Source: Cutibacterium porci (GTDB taxonomy: Bacteria > Actinomycetota > Actinomycetes > Propionibacteriales > Propionibacteriaceae). Taken from it: a stretch of 64,000 nucleotides of DNA. Positions 26,936 through 35,477 of this stretch are shown one piece after another. The position numbers and the translations under genes were made by a program. Location: positions 744,001 to 808,000 of the forward strand of contig NZ_VUMG01000001.1 of NCBI RefSeq assembly GCF_009696315.1, in the 5' to 3' direction. Position 1 is the stretch's first letter. Every line of letters starts with the position of its first letter. The notes under the pieces are model-generated. The model worked only from the letters and a program-made list of their open reading frames with translations. It made no database searches and was not told the origin of the DNA.

Positions 26936-26993
26936 AAGACGGGGCTCTGCATCATCTGTGGAGCGCCAGCTGATTGTGCTGACGGCGTGGCTA

Positions 26994-27007
26994 TTTGTTA
27001 GTACAAA
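26994..27007. promoter_or_regulatory. Candidate iol-regulon operator before iolA
   Basis: TTTGTTAGTACAAA is the core of the palindrome ATTTGT-TAGT-ACAAAT (26993-27008), 86 bases before the iolA start. It shares TTAG and ACAA with the site at 26922. Confidence 0.7.
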
Positions 27008-27092
27008 TGACGTCATATGAGCTACTATGAGATGCGTTGGGCACCGAGTTGGTTAGCCCTGATGTTCATCGACAACGAAGGAGTTCTCGAAT

Positions 27093-28586
27093 ATGAAGAC
27101 CATTAAGCATTGGGTTGGCGGTGAGTACTACGAGGGGTCCCCGCTGGGTGTAATTCCCGTGGAGAATCCCGCAACTGGCGAGATCACAGCAGAGCTGTTG
27201 CAGGCATCCAAGCAAGACTTGGACCACACTGTTGAGGTGGCCCGCAATGCGCAGAAGGAGTGGGCGAGCTACTCGCTGTCGAAACGGGTAGCGATCATGT
27301 TTAAGATGCGTCAGCTCGTGCTCGACCATCAAGACGAGATGGCGCGGCTTATCGTCGAGGAGCATGGCAAGAACTACTCCGACGCCATTGGCGAAATTCA
27401 GCGTGGTCGAGAGACCCTTGACTTCGCAACAGCGATCAACGTTGCCCTCAAGGGCGAGTATTCTCACGACGTTTCCACCGGAGTCGACATCCATACCACC
27501 CGTCAACCGGTTGGTGTGGTTGCCGGCATTTGTCCGTTTAACTTCCCGGCCATGGTCCCGATGTGGATGCACCCGCTAGCCATTGCTACTGGGAATGCCT
27601 TCATTCTTAAGCCGGCATCTCCCACGCCATCAGCCTCGCTTCTCACTGCAGAGCTCTACAAAGAGGCCGGACTTCCCGACGGCGTGTTCAATGTGCTTTC
27701 GGGGGATCGCCGCAGCGTTCAGGACATCTTGGTTCATCCAGGCATCGACGCGATTTCTTTCGTTGGCTCGACGCCGGTGGCCCACATCGTCCAGGACACT
27801 GGCGTAAGCCACGGCAAGCGCGTCCAGGCTCTTGGCGGCGCGAATAACCATGCCATTGTTATGCCCGACAGTGATCTGGACTTCGCAGCCCAGCACATCA
27901 GCGCATCTGCCTTCGGTGCTGCTGGTGAGCGTTGCATGGCCCTTCCTGTGGTTGTCGCTGTCGGTGGTTGTGGTCCGGAATTGGCCGAGAAGGTCAAGAA
28001 GCACGCTGAAGCCATCAAGGTCGGCGAGGGTATGGGCGAGGGCGTCGAGATGGGACCTGTCATCTCCGCCAAGGCCAAGGATCGTATTGTCGGCCTCATT
28101 GATGATGCGCAGAAGCGTGGATCGACAGTCGTCCTTGACGGACGCGGCCTTGTCGTTCCCGGTTACGAGAACGGGCACTTCCTCGGACCGACGATCCTTG
28201 ACGACGTCCCGCTGGATGCTCCGGTCTACACCGAAGAGGTTTTCGGCCCCGTGCTAGCCATCGTCCACGCTGACAGCTATGACGAGGCGCTGAAGATCGT
28301 CAACGCTCAGCCTTTCGGTAACGGCTCTGCGATTTTCACCAATGACGGCGGTGTGGCCCGTCGCTTTACCCTCGACGTGGAGGCTGGCATGGTTGGCGTC
28401 AATGTTCCGATCCCGACCCCAGTCGCGTTCTATTCATTCGGCGGTTGGAAGGAATCGTTGTTGGGCGATACCCATATCCATGGCCCCGAGGGCGTCACGT
28501 TCTACACCCGCGCTAAGGCCATCACTGAGCGTTGGCCAACTGAGAAGACCTACGCAGCAACGATGTCGTTCCAGCGTGAGGAGTGA
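27093..28586 (+). CDS. iolA: CoA-acylating (methyl)malonate-semialdehyde dehydrogenase
   Basis: The 497 aa aldehyde dehydrogenase has G-I-C-P-F-N-F-P-A-M-V-P near residues 146-157, F-V-G-S-T-P-V, the Glu-less G-G-A-N-N-H and the catalytic Cys in G-E-R-C-M-A, as in MmsA/IolA and unlike ordinary ALDHs. It converts malonic semialdehyde to acetyl-CoA and CO2, or methylmalonate semialdehyde to propionyl-CoA. AAGGAG precedes the ATG. It is monocistronic between two operators and a terminator. Confidence 0.95.
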   Translation: MKTIKHWVGGEYYEGSPLGVIPVENPATGEITAELLQASKQDLDHTVEVARNAQKEWASYSLSKRVAIMFKMRQLVLDHQDEMARLIVEEHGKNYSDAIGEIQRGRETLDFATAINVALKGEYSHDVSTGVDIHTTRQPVGVVAGICPFNFPAMVPMWMHPLAIATGNAFILKPASPTPSASLLTAELYKEAGLPDGVFNVLSGDRRSVQDILVHPGIDAISFVGSTPVAHIVQDTGVSHGKRVQALGGANNHAIVMPDSDLDFAAQHISASAFGAAGERCMALPVVVAVGGCGPELAEKVKKHAEAIKVGEGMGEGVEMGPVISAKAKDRIVGLIDDAQKRGSTVVLDGRGLVVPGYENGHFLGPTILDDVPLDAPVYTEEVFGPVLAIVHADSYDEALKIVNAQPFGNGSAIFTNDGGVARRFTLDVEAGMVGVNVPIPTPVAFYSFGGWKESLLGDTHIHGPEGVTFYTRAKAITERWPTEKTYAATMSFQREE

Positions 28587-28601
28587 CACTGCGTGTCTCA
28601 T

Positions 28602-28637
28602 CGAGGCGGTCGGGGTCCCCGGCCGCCTCGTTTATTC
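28602..28637 (+). terminator. Terminator after iolA
   Basis: CGAGGCGG (28602-28609) pairs with CCGCCTCG (28623-28630) around an inner GGGG/CCCC, then TTTATTCTT. The bases 28640-28880 hold no recognisable gene. Confidence 0.82.
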
Positions 28638-28883
28638 TTGGGGGGTTGATCGGCCGAGCCCACGCGTCATCATATGCGCTGTATATCGGGTGCGTGGGAA
28701 CTGTGAGCCGTCCATGCAGTGCCGATCCGCATCCTCCTGCGAGTGGCTTGTCCTAGCCACCGCCGTGAGTGTCTAAATCACTGGTCCCGTGGGCCGGTCG
28801 GTCATCCCGTTGCTGGCACTAGCGGGGTGGCACAAAAACTCGATGGTGTAGACGCTGGACACCGGTGGTCAACGTGCTATCCT

Positions 28884-28897
28884 TTTGACAGGACAAA
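28884..28897. promoter_or_regulatory. Candidate iol-regulon operator before the Gfo/Idh gene
   Basis: TTTGACAGGACAAA matches WWTG-N6-CAAW on both strands and is identical, reversed, to the site before transaldolase at 20817. It lies 63 bases before the dehydrogenase start. Confidence 0.7.
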
Positions 28898-28959
28898 CAC
28901 ACGAGGTTGTGTGCGGGTCCGTCGGCCACGGGAGCTGACGGTGATTCATGGGAGTCGTG

Positions 28960-30159
28960 ATGGATATGGGTCGAACCATTGGTGTAGGTGTGGTTTCACT
29001 GGGATGGATGGGGAGGCTACATACGCGCGCATATAAGGCGCTTGCTGAGAAGTTTCCAGAAGTTGACGCAGATATTCAATTGGTATCGTGCTGTGACGTG
29101 GTAGAGGAGAACCGAAAACAAGCTGTAGAAAGGCTTGGATTCTCTACTGCAGTTGAGGACTATAGGGAGCTAATCAACAACCCAGATGTGGACGTCGTGT
29201 CTATATGCGCTCCGAACTTCTTGCACCGAGATATTGCCCTTACTGCAGCTGAGGCTGGAAAGCCATTCTGGATCGAAAAACCGATGGGAATTAATGCTGC
29301 ACAGTCTCGTGAGATCGCCGAAGCAGCGGAGGCTAAAGGTCTCGTCACCTCGGTTGGGTTTAATTACCGACACACTCCAGCTATTGAGTTCGCGCGTCAG
29401 CTGATCTCTGAGGGACGTCTAGGTGTAGTGACTAATGCCAGAGTGTGGCTTATTGCAGACTATGCATCTGACCCCCGCGGTCCGTTGACGTGGCGTTATG
29501 ACACCGAGCGTGCTGGTGCCGGCGTAGTACTCGATCTCATGGGGCACGGAGAAGATCTTGTTCAGTATTTATTAAAGAAACGATTCACCGAGGTATCCGC
29601 TGTCTCTGAGACATTCATTCGCCAGCGGCCTAAGCCACTTAAAGAGGGTATTGGACACACAGGCTGGGTCGTCTCTGACGAGCTTGGGCCGGTAGGCAAT
29701 GAGGATTACTGCGCCGTCATAGCACGTATGGAAAATGGCGTGATGTGCACATTGGAGTCCAGTCGGGTCAGTGTGGGGCCGCGTGCAGAGTACATCGTCG
29801 AAATCTATGGAACCGATGGATCTATTAGATGGAACTTCGAGGATCTCAACCATCTACAAGTCTGTCTGGGACGAAATAACGGCGCCTTGCAGGGATACGT
29901 CAACTGCATGGCCGGACCTGATTTTCCCGAGTTTATGCGTTTTCAACCGGGAGCCGGAACATCTATGGGCTTCGACGACATGAAGGTCATTGAAGCTGCG
30001 AAATTCGTTCAAGGAGTTTTAGACGGGCAACAACACGGCCCATCCGTCGCTGACGGTTGGGCCTCAGCAGAGGTCAACGACGCCATCGTTGCCTCCTGCG
30101 GAGACCGTGCCTGGCATGACGTCAAGCCAGTAACGGGGAGAACCACATTTGATAAGTGA
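28960..30159 (+). CDS. Gfo/Idh/MocA-family NAD(P)-dependent dehydrogenase
   Basis: The protein is about 399 aa. A Rossmann start V-G-V-V-S-L-G-W-M-G-R-L-H-T-R-A-Y, then I-C-A-P-N-F-L-H, and the catalytic E-K-P-M-G-I are visible, with V-G-F-N-Y-R-H-T-P later. These define the Gfo/Idh/MocA family that includes inositol dehydrogenases. It may oxidise another inositol isomer or a related polyol, or convert scyllo-inositol; the sequence alone does not tell. ATG 28960 has GGGAG at good spacing; ATG 28948 is an alternative. It probably shares a transcript with iolT, 105 bases on. Confidence 0.85.
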   Translation: MDMGRTIGVGVVSLGWMGRLHTRAYKALAEKFPEVDADIQLVSCCDVVEENRKQAVERLGFSTAVEDYRELINNPDVDVVSICAPNFLHRDIALTAAEAGKPFWIEKPMGINAAQSREIAEAAEAKGLVTSVGFNYRHTPAIEFARQLISEGRLGVVTNARVWLIADYASDPRGPLTWRYDTERAGAGVVLDLMGHGEDLVQYLLKKRFTEVSAVSETFIRQRPKPLKEGIGHTGWVVSDELGPVGNEDYCAVIARMENGVMCTLESSRVSVGPRAEYIVEIYGTDGSIRWNFEDLNHLQVCLGRNNGALQGYVNCMAGPDFPEFMRFQPGAGTSMGFDDMKVIEAAKFVQGVLDGQQHGPSVADGWASAEVNDAIVASCGDRAWHDVKPVTGRTTFDK

Positions 30160-30264
30160 CCGCGTCATCGCGTGTCTGTGAATAGGCCCGGCAGCATATT
30201 CGGGCCACTGGTGGGGAATTAACCCCCCGGATGGGCTGAAGCTGCCCCTGACTGAAAGGGTGAC

Positions 30265-31911
30265 ATGGGTACACCTTCACACATCAGAGAAGACATTCGC
30301 CGGATGGTCGATGAGACTCCTCCGTCCGGCAAGCATCGGGGCATTGGCGCTCTCGCTGCTGTAGCAACTCTGGGATCGTTGCTTTTTGGATATGACACAG
30401 GTGTTATTTCTGGAGCGCTTCCCTATTTGTATATGCCCCAACTGGCTGGTGGGCTCGCCCTAACTCCAGTGCAGGAGGGTGCCATCGGCGGCACGCTCCT
30501 TATCGGGGCCGCAATTGGCGCGGTAACCGGCGGCATTATGTCGGACCGGTGGGGGCGTCGTCACAACATCACGATCCTCGCGGTGGTTTTCCTGCTCGGG
30601 GCTTTGGGGACGACGTTCTCCCCGAATGTCTTTGTGATGTACGTGTTTCGCTTTGTGCTGGGGTTTGCTGTTGGCGCGGCATCAGCCACTGTTCCGGTGT
30701 ATCTCGCCGAAAATGCGCCCAAACGCATTAGAGGGTCGATTGTTGCTATCGACCAGCTCATGATTGTCACCGGTCAGCTCCTGGCGTTCTCTATGAACGC
30801 CATCATCAACGCCGCCCATGGTGGTCCGCAGCTGGTCGTCAAGGCTAACAACAACTCCGACAGCCTTGGCATCACGCAGGGCACCTATTCATGGGATCAG
30901 ATCCTGGCCTTACAGGCTTCGAAGGGCGGCCCTTTGGAGGGAGACCAGTACCGCGCATTTGTGGATAATCTCGTCATTCAGTCTGGCAACGGTGCAGCGT
31001 GGCGCTGGATGTTGGTGCTGTGCTCAATTCCGGCTATTGCGTTGTGGATTGGTATTCGCTTGATGCCGGAGTCGGCGCGCTGGTACTTGGCAAAGGGTCG
31101 GATTGCTGATGCCGTTGGGGCGCTTAAACGGGTGCGCGATCCTAAGAAAGATGGCCCCCTGGATGCTGAGGTCGAGGAGATGCTCATCTCCCAGCAACGC
31201 GAGCTGGAAAATAAGTATCAAGGCAATGCCTTTGCGCACGTGTGGCGCACACCGTGGCTGCGCAAACTCATGCTGGTGGGCATCTTCTTAGCCATCGTCA
31301 ATCAGACGACGGGTGTCAACACCGTGATGTATTACGCGCCGAAGGTACTGGAATACGCGGGTATGACGACCTCGGCATCGATTACTGCACAAGTGGCTAA
31401 TGGCATTATGTCCGTCATCGGCTCCGTTGCTGGTCTGTGGCTTATTCTCAAGTTTAGCCGACGCAGTTTGCTCATTTTCGATGTGTCTGCCGTAGGTGTC
31501 ACTCTGCTCGTCATTGCGGCGACTTTCCAATTCACGATCGCTCCACATATTAATGACAAGACCACACCACCGGCCTGGGCACCATATCTCATCCTCGGCC
31601 TCATGGCGGTGTTTATGCTCATTGTGCAGTCCACCAACGGGACGGTGGTATGGACGATGCTCGGCGAGATGTTCCCATCGAATGTTCGCGGTATTATGAA
31701 TGGAACGGCTATCTTCTTCATGTGGGTGGTAAACGCCATCATAACCTTTACATTCCCGTCCATGATGGCCGGTCTGGGAGGCGGACTCACATACACCATT
31801 TACGGCATCATGAACATTGTTATCGCTGTGATTCTCTTCAAGATCATGCCGGAGACTCGGAACAAGTCTCTTGAGCAAATTGAAACGTACATGGAGGAGC
31901 GCTATTCCTGA
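30265..31911 (+). CDS. iolT: MFS sugar porter, myo-inositol:H+ symporter type
   Basis: The 548 aa protein has twelve predicted helices and the sugar-porter signatures G-Y-D-T-G-V-I-S-G-A-L near residues 43-53, D-R-W-G-R-R, P-V-Y-L-A-E, P-E-S-A-R-W and P-E-T-R-N-K. A large insertion (residues ~185-235) between helices 5 and 6 fits the IolT-like group. It imports inositol across the cytoplasmic membrane. It lies inside the inositol locus after the Gfo/Idh gene and is followed by a strong terminator. A close paralogue lies at 53705. Confidence 0.88.
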   Translation: MGTPSHIREDIRRMVDETPPSGKHRGIGALAAVATLGSLLFGYDTGVISGALPYLYMPQLAGGLALTPVQEGAIGGTLLIGAAIGAVTGGIMSDRWGRRHNITILAVVFLLGALGTTFSPNVFVMYVFRFVLGFAVGAASATVPVYLAENAPKRIRGSIVAIDQLMIVTGQLLAFSMNAIINAAHGGPQLVVKANNNSDSLGITQGTYSWDQILALQASKGGPLEGDQYRAFVDNLVIQSGNGAAWRWMLVLCSIPAIALWIGIRLMPESARWYLAKGRIADAVGALKRVRDPKKDGPLDAEVEEMLISQQRELENKYQGNAFAHVWRTPWLRKLMLVGIFLAIVNQTTGVNTVMYYAPKVLEYAGMTTSASITAQVANGIMSVIGSVAGLWLILKFSRRSLLIFDVSAVGVTLLVIAATFQFTIAPHINDKTTPPAWAPYLILGLMAVFMLIVQSTNGTVVWTMLGEMFPSNVRGIMNGTAIFFMWVVNAIITFTFPSMMAGLGGGLTYTIYGIMNIVIAVILFKIMPETRNKSLEQIETYMEERYS

Positions 31912-31929
31912 GTTTTCCTGTAGCGTGCT

Positions 31930-31970
31930 AAGTGGGGTGCATGGATTTTCTGGCCATGCACCCCACTTTC
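31930..31970 (+). terminator. Terminator after iolT
   Basis: AAGTGGGGTGCATGG (31930-31944) pairs perfectly with CCATGCACCCCACTT (31953-31967), followed by TTC. It is among the longest perfect stems in the window (15 bp). Confidence 0.85.
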
Positions 31971-32098
31971 GCGCCTGAGGATGGGGGATTGCTCGGATTA
32001 TGGCGGCGAAATAACGTCAATGTATAAGTGGTGGGGATTTCGCACTGTGGTGCGGTTGGGTCTTGCGCAACATGTGGGCTTGTGATGTAATGACATTT

Positions 32099-32112
32099 AA
32101 TGTACGGACAAA
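32099..32112. promoter_or_regulatory. Candidate iol-regulon operator before the alcohol dehydrogenase
   Basis: AATGTACGGACAAA fits WWTG-N6-CAAW and ends 13 bases before the start codon, overlapping the probable promoter. Confidence 0.55.
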
Positions 32113-32125
32113 GGGGTGAAAGGTT

Positions 32126-33256
32126 ATGGCCTCCTTACCAACAACTATGCGTGCCGCCGTGCTACGGGAGCCCGGTGAACCGCTTGTCATCGAAACCCTC
32201 AACGTTCCCAAACCACGTCACGGCGAGGTTCTTCTTAAAGTCATCGCGTGCGGCTTGTGTCACTCGGACCTACATGTCTTAGGTGGGGCGATCAGCTTTC
32301 CGGTCCCGGCCGTCCTCGGGCATGAGGTCAGCGGCGTCATTGTCGAACTCGGTGATGGCCTAGATCATTCCGGCCTCAGCATTGGACAACGCGTCTCGGG
32401 TGGATTCCTCATGCCTTGCGGTGAGTGTGACGCGTGTCGTCGGGGACGTGACGACCTGTGCGGGCCGTTCTTCGAGATGAACCGGCTAAACGGGACCCTC
32501 TACGACGGGCAAACCCGGTTGTTTACCCCAAGCGGCGATCCGGTGGCTATGTATTCGATGGGTGCTCTCGCGCAGTACTGCGTGGTTCCAGCTACTGCCG
32601 TCGTGCCGCTGCCTGATGGGCTTGATCCGCGCAATTCCGCCATTCTCGGGTGCGCAGCTATGACTGCCTATGGGGCGGTTCGACGTGGCGCAGACCTGAG
32701 GTATGGCGAGTCTGTGGCAGTCGTCGCCACAGGGGGAGTGGGGTCGAATATCTTGCAATTCGCCAGTGTGATGGGCGCCAATCCCATTATTGCTATTGAC
32801 GTCAAGGAAGAGAAACTGGCAGAAGCCAAGGAGCTTGGCGCCACCCATACCGTCAACTCTGCTCAGGAAGACGTCAGGCAGAGAGTGCTCGAGATTACGG
32901 GCGGACGAGGTGTTGAGATCGCCTTCGAGGCGTTAGGTATTCCCGCCACGTGGACAACAGCTTTGGATGTTCTAGCTGATGGCGGACGCATGGTTCCCGT
33001 GGGGCTAGGGGCGGGAGTACAGACCGCCGGCGTGGAGATCAATAGGACGGTCCGGCGCGGCCAGTCGATTCTGGGGTCGTATGGTGCCCGCACTCGAGTG
33101 GACTTGCCTGCAGTCGTCGCCATGGCTGCGCGCGGCGTCATTGATGTCAACAGAGTTGTCCACAAAGTCTTTAGCCTCGATGAGGTCAATGACGGTTATG
33201 CCATGCTTCGGGATGGTTCGATGGTTGGTCGTGGCGTGATTGACATGTCCTTGTGA
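32126..33256 (+). CDS. Zinc-dependent alcohol dehydrogenase (MDR family)
   Basis: The 376 aa protein has C-G-L-C-H-S-D with the catalytic-zinc Cys, G-H-E-V-S-G near residues 70-75, the structural-zinc Cys set C-G-E-C-D-A-C-x7-C, and the cofactor motif V-A-T-G-G-V-G-S-N-I-L. It oxidises an alcohol or polyol with NAD(P). Its place between iolT and iolE and the operator in front suggest a polyol linked to inositol use, but no substrate can be named. AAGGGGTGAAAGG precedes the start. Confidence 0.85.
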   Translation: MASLPTTMRAAVLREPGEPLVIETLNVPKPRHGEVLLKVIACGLCHSDLHVLGGAISFPVPAVLGHEVSGVIVELGDGLDHSGLSIGQRVSGGFLMPCGECDACRRGRDDLCGPFFEMNRLNGTLYDGQTRLFTPSGDPVAMYSMGALAQYCVVPATAVVPLPDGLDPRNSAILGCAAMTAYGAVRRGADLRYGESVAVVATGGVGSNILQFASVMGANPIIAIDVKEEKLAEAKELGATHTVNSAQEDVRQRVLEITGGRGVEIAFEALGIPATWTTALDVLADGGRMVPVGLGAGVQTAGVEINRTVRRGQSILGSYGARTRVDLPAVVAMAARGVIDVNRVVHKVFSLDEVNDGYAMLRDGSMVGRGVIDMSL

Positions 33257-33267
33257 GGACCTGATGT

Positions 33268-33302
33268 AGGCCCGGGACCGAGTGACGGTCCCGGGCCTGT
33301 TG
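33268..33302 (+). terminator. Terminator after the alcohol dehydrogenase
   Basis: AGGCCCGGGACCG (33268-33280), loop AGTGA, CGGTCCCGGGCCT (33286-33298): a perfect 13-bp stem with a short TGTTG tail. Confidence 0.82.
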
Positions 33303-33345
33303 CTGACAACGGTGGTGATCGCTTGCCAGTGTCAGGTGGCCCATC

Positions 33346-33400
33346 TCAGCGTCAGGTGGCCCGTCCTCGATGGAGAACGGGCCACCTATCGCTGAGTTTC
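33346..33400. terminator. Second hairpin between convergent genes, with a direct repeat
   Basis: CTCAGCG and AGGTGGCCCGT pair with ACGGGCCACCT and CGCTGAG (to 33397), giving a long stem that ends in TTT. GTCAGGTGGCCC is also duplicated directly, starting at 33332 and 33352. It probably ends both the alcohol dehydrogenase and iolE transcripts. Confidence 0.65.
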
Positions 33401-33405
33401 AGGGC

Positions 33406-34269
33406 TTACCGTCCCAACGATGCCAATGCTTGGTAAGACTTCTTCGCATTGATGATCGGGCCGCCGCCAGCGGGTGGTTCCTCGTCGATCATGATGTCTT
33501 GCTCTAGGACGTAGTAGCCGTCAAAGCCGGCCTCATCGAGGAGTTTCACGATGGTGCCGAAGTCGATGTCTCCGTCACCGATAGGCGCGAACATCCCGGC
33601 ACGGATGCCTTCTGACCAGGTGATCTCGCCAGGTAGAAGCTTGTCGGTCATGTCCTTATGAACGTCTTTGGCGTGGACGATGTCGACGCGGTCGGCGTAC
33701 TCGCTGACTAGCTCGACGACGTCCGTGCCACCACAGGCCAGGTGGCCTGTATCGAGGCACAGCCCAATCGAGGAGCCCTCGAGCACCCGGACCACCTCGT
33801 CACGGTTTTGGACCATCGTTCCCCAGTGGGGATGTAGACAGGCGGTGACGTTGCGGTGGGCGCAGACGTCGCGGATGCGGTCAAGGTTGGTGAACAGCGT
33901 CTTCCAGCCTGCCTCGTCGAGGACTGGGCGGTTATCGTATCCGTCGCGTCCAGAATCCGTGGCGAGGATGAGGTAGTCGCCTCCAGCGGCTTCGAAGGCG
34001 TCAAGCTCCTTGTTCACCATAGGGATCGGATCGAAATTCGGATCGTGCATGACGGCCAGGAAGAATGCTCCTACGGGTTTGAGGCCGTACTTTTTCACTT
34101 CAGTGGCGCGGGCCTCAGCCTCGATGGGTAGCCAGCCTTGGGGGCCAAACTCGGTGGCGGTAAGGCCGATTTGTTTCATCTCGGTGAGGACGCGCTCTGG
34201 AGTCATCTGGTAACCCCAGTTCGGGACCTCGCAGACGCCCCAGCTGATGGGCGCTCCGGCAATCTTCAT
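33406..34269 (-). CDS. iolE: Sugar-phosphate isomerase/epimerase-fold protein, likely inosose dehydratase IolE (or IolH)
   Basis: The 287 aa TIM-barrel protein starts M-K-I-A-G-A-P-I-S-W-G-V-C-E-V-P-N-W-G. It has the metal-site pieces C-L-H-P-H-W-G-T-M-V, C-L-D-T-G-H, V-H-A-K-D-V-H-K-D and Y-V-L-E-Q-D of the AP-endonuclease-2 family. IolE dehydrates 2-keto-myo-inositol to the trione used by IolD. It is the only such protein in the window, so the dehydratase role is assigned by pathway need. The N-terminus also resembles IolH/IolI-like members. ATG 34269 has GAGGAG upstream. It is divergent from iolG. Confidence 0.78.
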   Translation of the reverse strand: MKIAGAPISWGVCEVPNWGYQMTPERVLTEMKQIGLTATEFGPQGWLPIEAEARATEVKKYGLKPVGAFFLAVMHDPNFDPIPMVNKELDAFEAAGGDYLILATDSGRDGYDNRPVLDEAGWKTLFTNLDRIRDVCAHRNVTACLHPHWGTMVQNRDEVVRVLEGSSIGLCLDTGHLACGGTDVVELVSEYADRVDIVHAKDVHKDMTDKLLPGEITWSEGIRAGMFAPIGDGDIDFGTIVKLLDEAGFDGYYVLEQDIMIDEEPPAGGGPIINAKKSYQALASLGR

Positions 34270-34330
34270 TGATGTGCTCCTCATGTCTCGGAGGCCTGAG
34301 CCTCTGTGCGTCAGGCCGCTTCTAGAAGTA

Positions 34331-34344
34331 TATGTCCTGTCAAA
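34331..34344. promoter_or_regulatory. Candidate iol-regulon operator before iolE
   Basis: TATGTCCTGTCAAA differs by one base from the transaldolase operator (20817-20830). It lies 61 bases in front of iolE in the iolE-iolG divergent region. Confidence 0.65.
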
Positions 34345-34395
34345 TGAAGGAGCAAGAACTGCTTTTGGTGGGTGGTATCGGTGTCACGTGTGTTA

Positions 34396-34409
34396 ATTGT
34401 GCTAACATA
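34396..34409. promoter_or_regulatory. Candidate iol-regulon operator before iolG
   Basis: The reverse strand reads TATGTTAGCACAAT. It shares 13 contiguous bases with the site at 26922-26935, 59 bases before the iolG ATG. Confidence 0.65.
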
Positions 34410-34467
34410 ATAGAATCTTACCGTCAGTGGTGAGGTCTCAGCTTTGTCGAACACGGGGGTTCACAGC

Positions 34468-35454
34468 ATGATCAATATCGCCATTATTGGAGCCGGACGC
34501 ATCGGGCACGTCCACGCTCGAGCTCTCGGGGCCCGTGACGACGTCACGTTGACGCTCGTGTGCGATCCATTCGAGCAGAACGCGCGTGCTCTCGCCGAGA
34601 AATACCACGTGAAGTACTGCCTGGATCCTGATGAGGTATTCGACGACGCTACCGTCGACGCCGTCGTCATTGGATCTCCCACTCAGTTTCACGTTGACCA
34701 CATACTCAAGGCGGTCAACAGCGGAAAACGAGTGATGTGTGAGAAGCCGATTGCACTCGACCTCGAGTCTGCCAAGCGCTGCATCGACGAGCTCGGCGAT
34801 CGCGCCGATCATGTCATGATGGGCTTTAACCGTCGCTTTGATCCGACGTTCAGTGCCTTGAAAGATCGCCTCGACGATGGGGAGATTGGCGATCTGCAAC
34901 AACTCACTGTGGTGTCTCGAGACCCGGCAGCTCCGCCGGCGTCGTACATTGCAGGTTCTGGAGGCATCTTTAAGGACATGACGATCCACGACTTTGACAT
35001 GGTGCGGAACTTCCTCGGCGACATCGCCGAGGTCAATGCTGTGGGCACTAATGTCTCTCCGGAGATTGCTGAACAGGGAGACTTCGATCAGGTGATCGTC
35101 ACGTTGAAGTCCCGTGACGGCAAGCTCGCTACCATCATCAACTCGCGGACCTGCGCCTTTGGGTACGACCAGCGCATTGAGGCCTTCGGTGCCGACGGCA
35201 TGCTCAGTGCCGACAACCTGACGGCAACTGCGGTTCGTAAAGCCACCAGCACCCAGACTGAGGCGAAGACCGCAGTCATGGACTTTTTCCTTGAGCGTTA
35301 CGAGGATGCATACCGTATCGAGTTGGACGCATTCCTTGACTCGATCACCATTGGCGGCGCGGTCTGTCCGTCAGTGCGCGACGGCTACCAGGCCCTAGTC
35401 CTGGCCGAGGCAGCAGCGCGCAGCGCCAAGGAGCATCGCGCCGTCACTGTGTAA
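34468..35454 (+). CDS. iolG: myo-inositol 2-dehydrogenase
   Basis: The 328 aa Gfo/Idh protein has the Rossmann motif I-A-I-I-G-A-G-R-I-G-H-V-H-A-R near residues 3-17, C-E-K-P-I-A-L-D with catalytic Lys, G-F-N-R-R-F-D-P and D-M-T-I-H-D-F-D-M, the IolG pattern. It oxidises myo-inositol to 2-keto-myo-inositol with NAD+, the first step of the pathway. ATG 34468 is chosen over an upstream TTG because GGGGG lies 8 bases before it and the motif begins here. It is divergent from iolE. Confidence 0.92.
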   Translation: MINIAIIGAGRIGHVHARALGARDDVTLTLVCDPFEQNARALAEKYHVKYCLDPDEVFDDATVDAVVIGSPTQFHVDHILKAVNSGKRVMCEKPIALDLESAKRCIDELGDRADHVMMGFNRRFDPTFSALKDRLDDGEIGDLQQLTVVSRDPAAPPASYIAGSGGIFKDMTIHDFDMVRNFLGDIAEVNAVGTNVSPEIAEQGDFDQVIVTLKSRDGKLATIINSRTCAFGYDQRIEAFGADGMLSADNLTATAVRKATSTQTEAKTAVMDFFLERYEDAYRIELDAFLDSITIGGAVCPSVRDGYQALVLAEAAARSAKEHRAVTV

Positions 35455-35477
35455 TGCCGCTCGGTACGATCACCTAG

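Noticed and set aside
33332-33372. Duplicated GTCAGGTGGCCC as a possible CRISPR or repeat array
   Set aside because: Only two copies, and the second forms the stem of a terminator; no spacers or cas genes.
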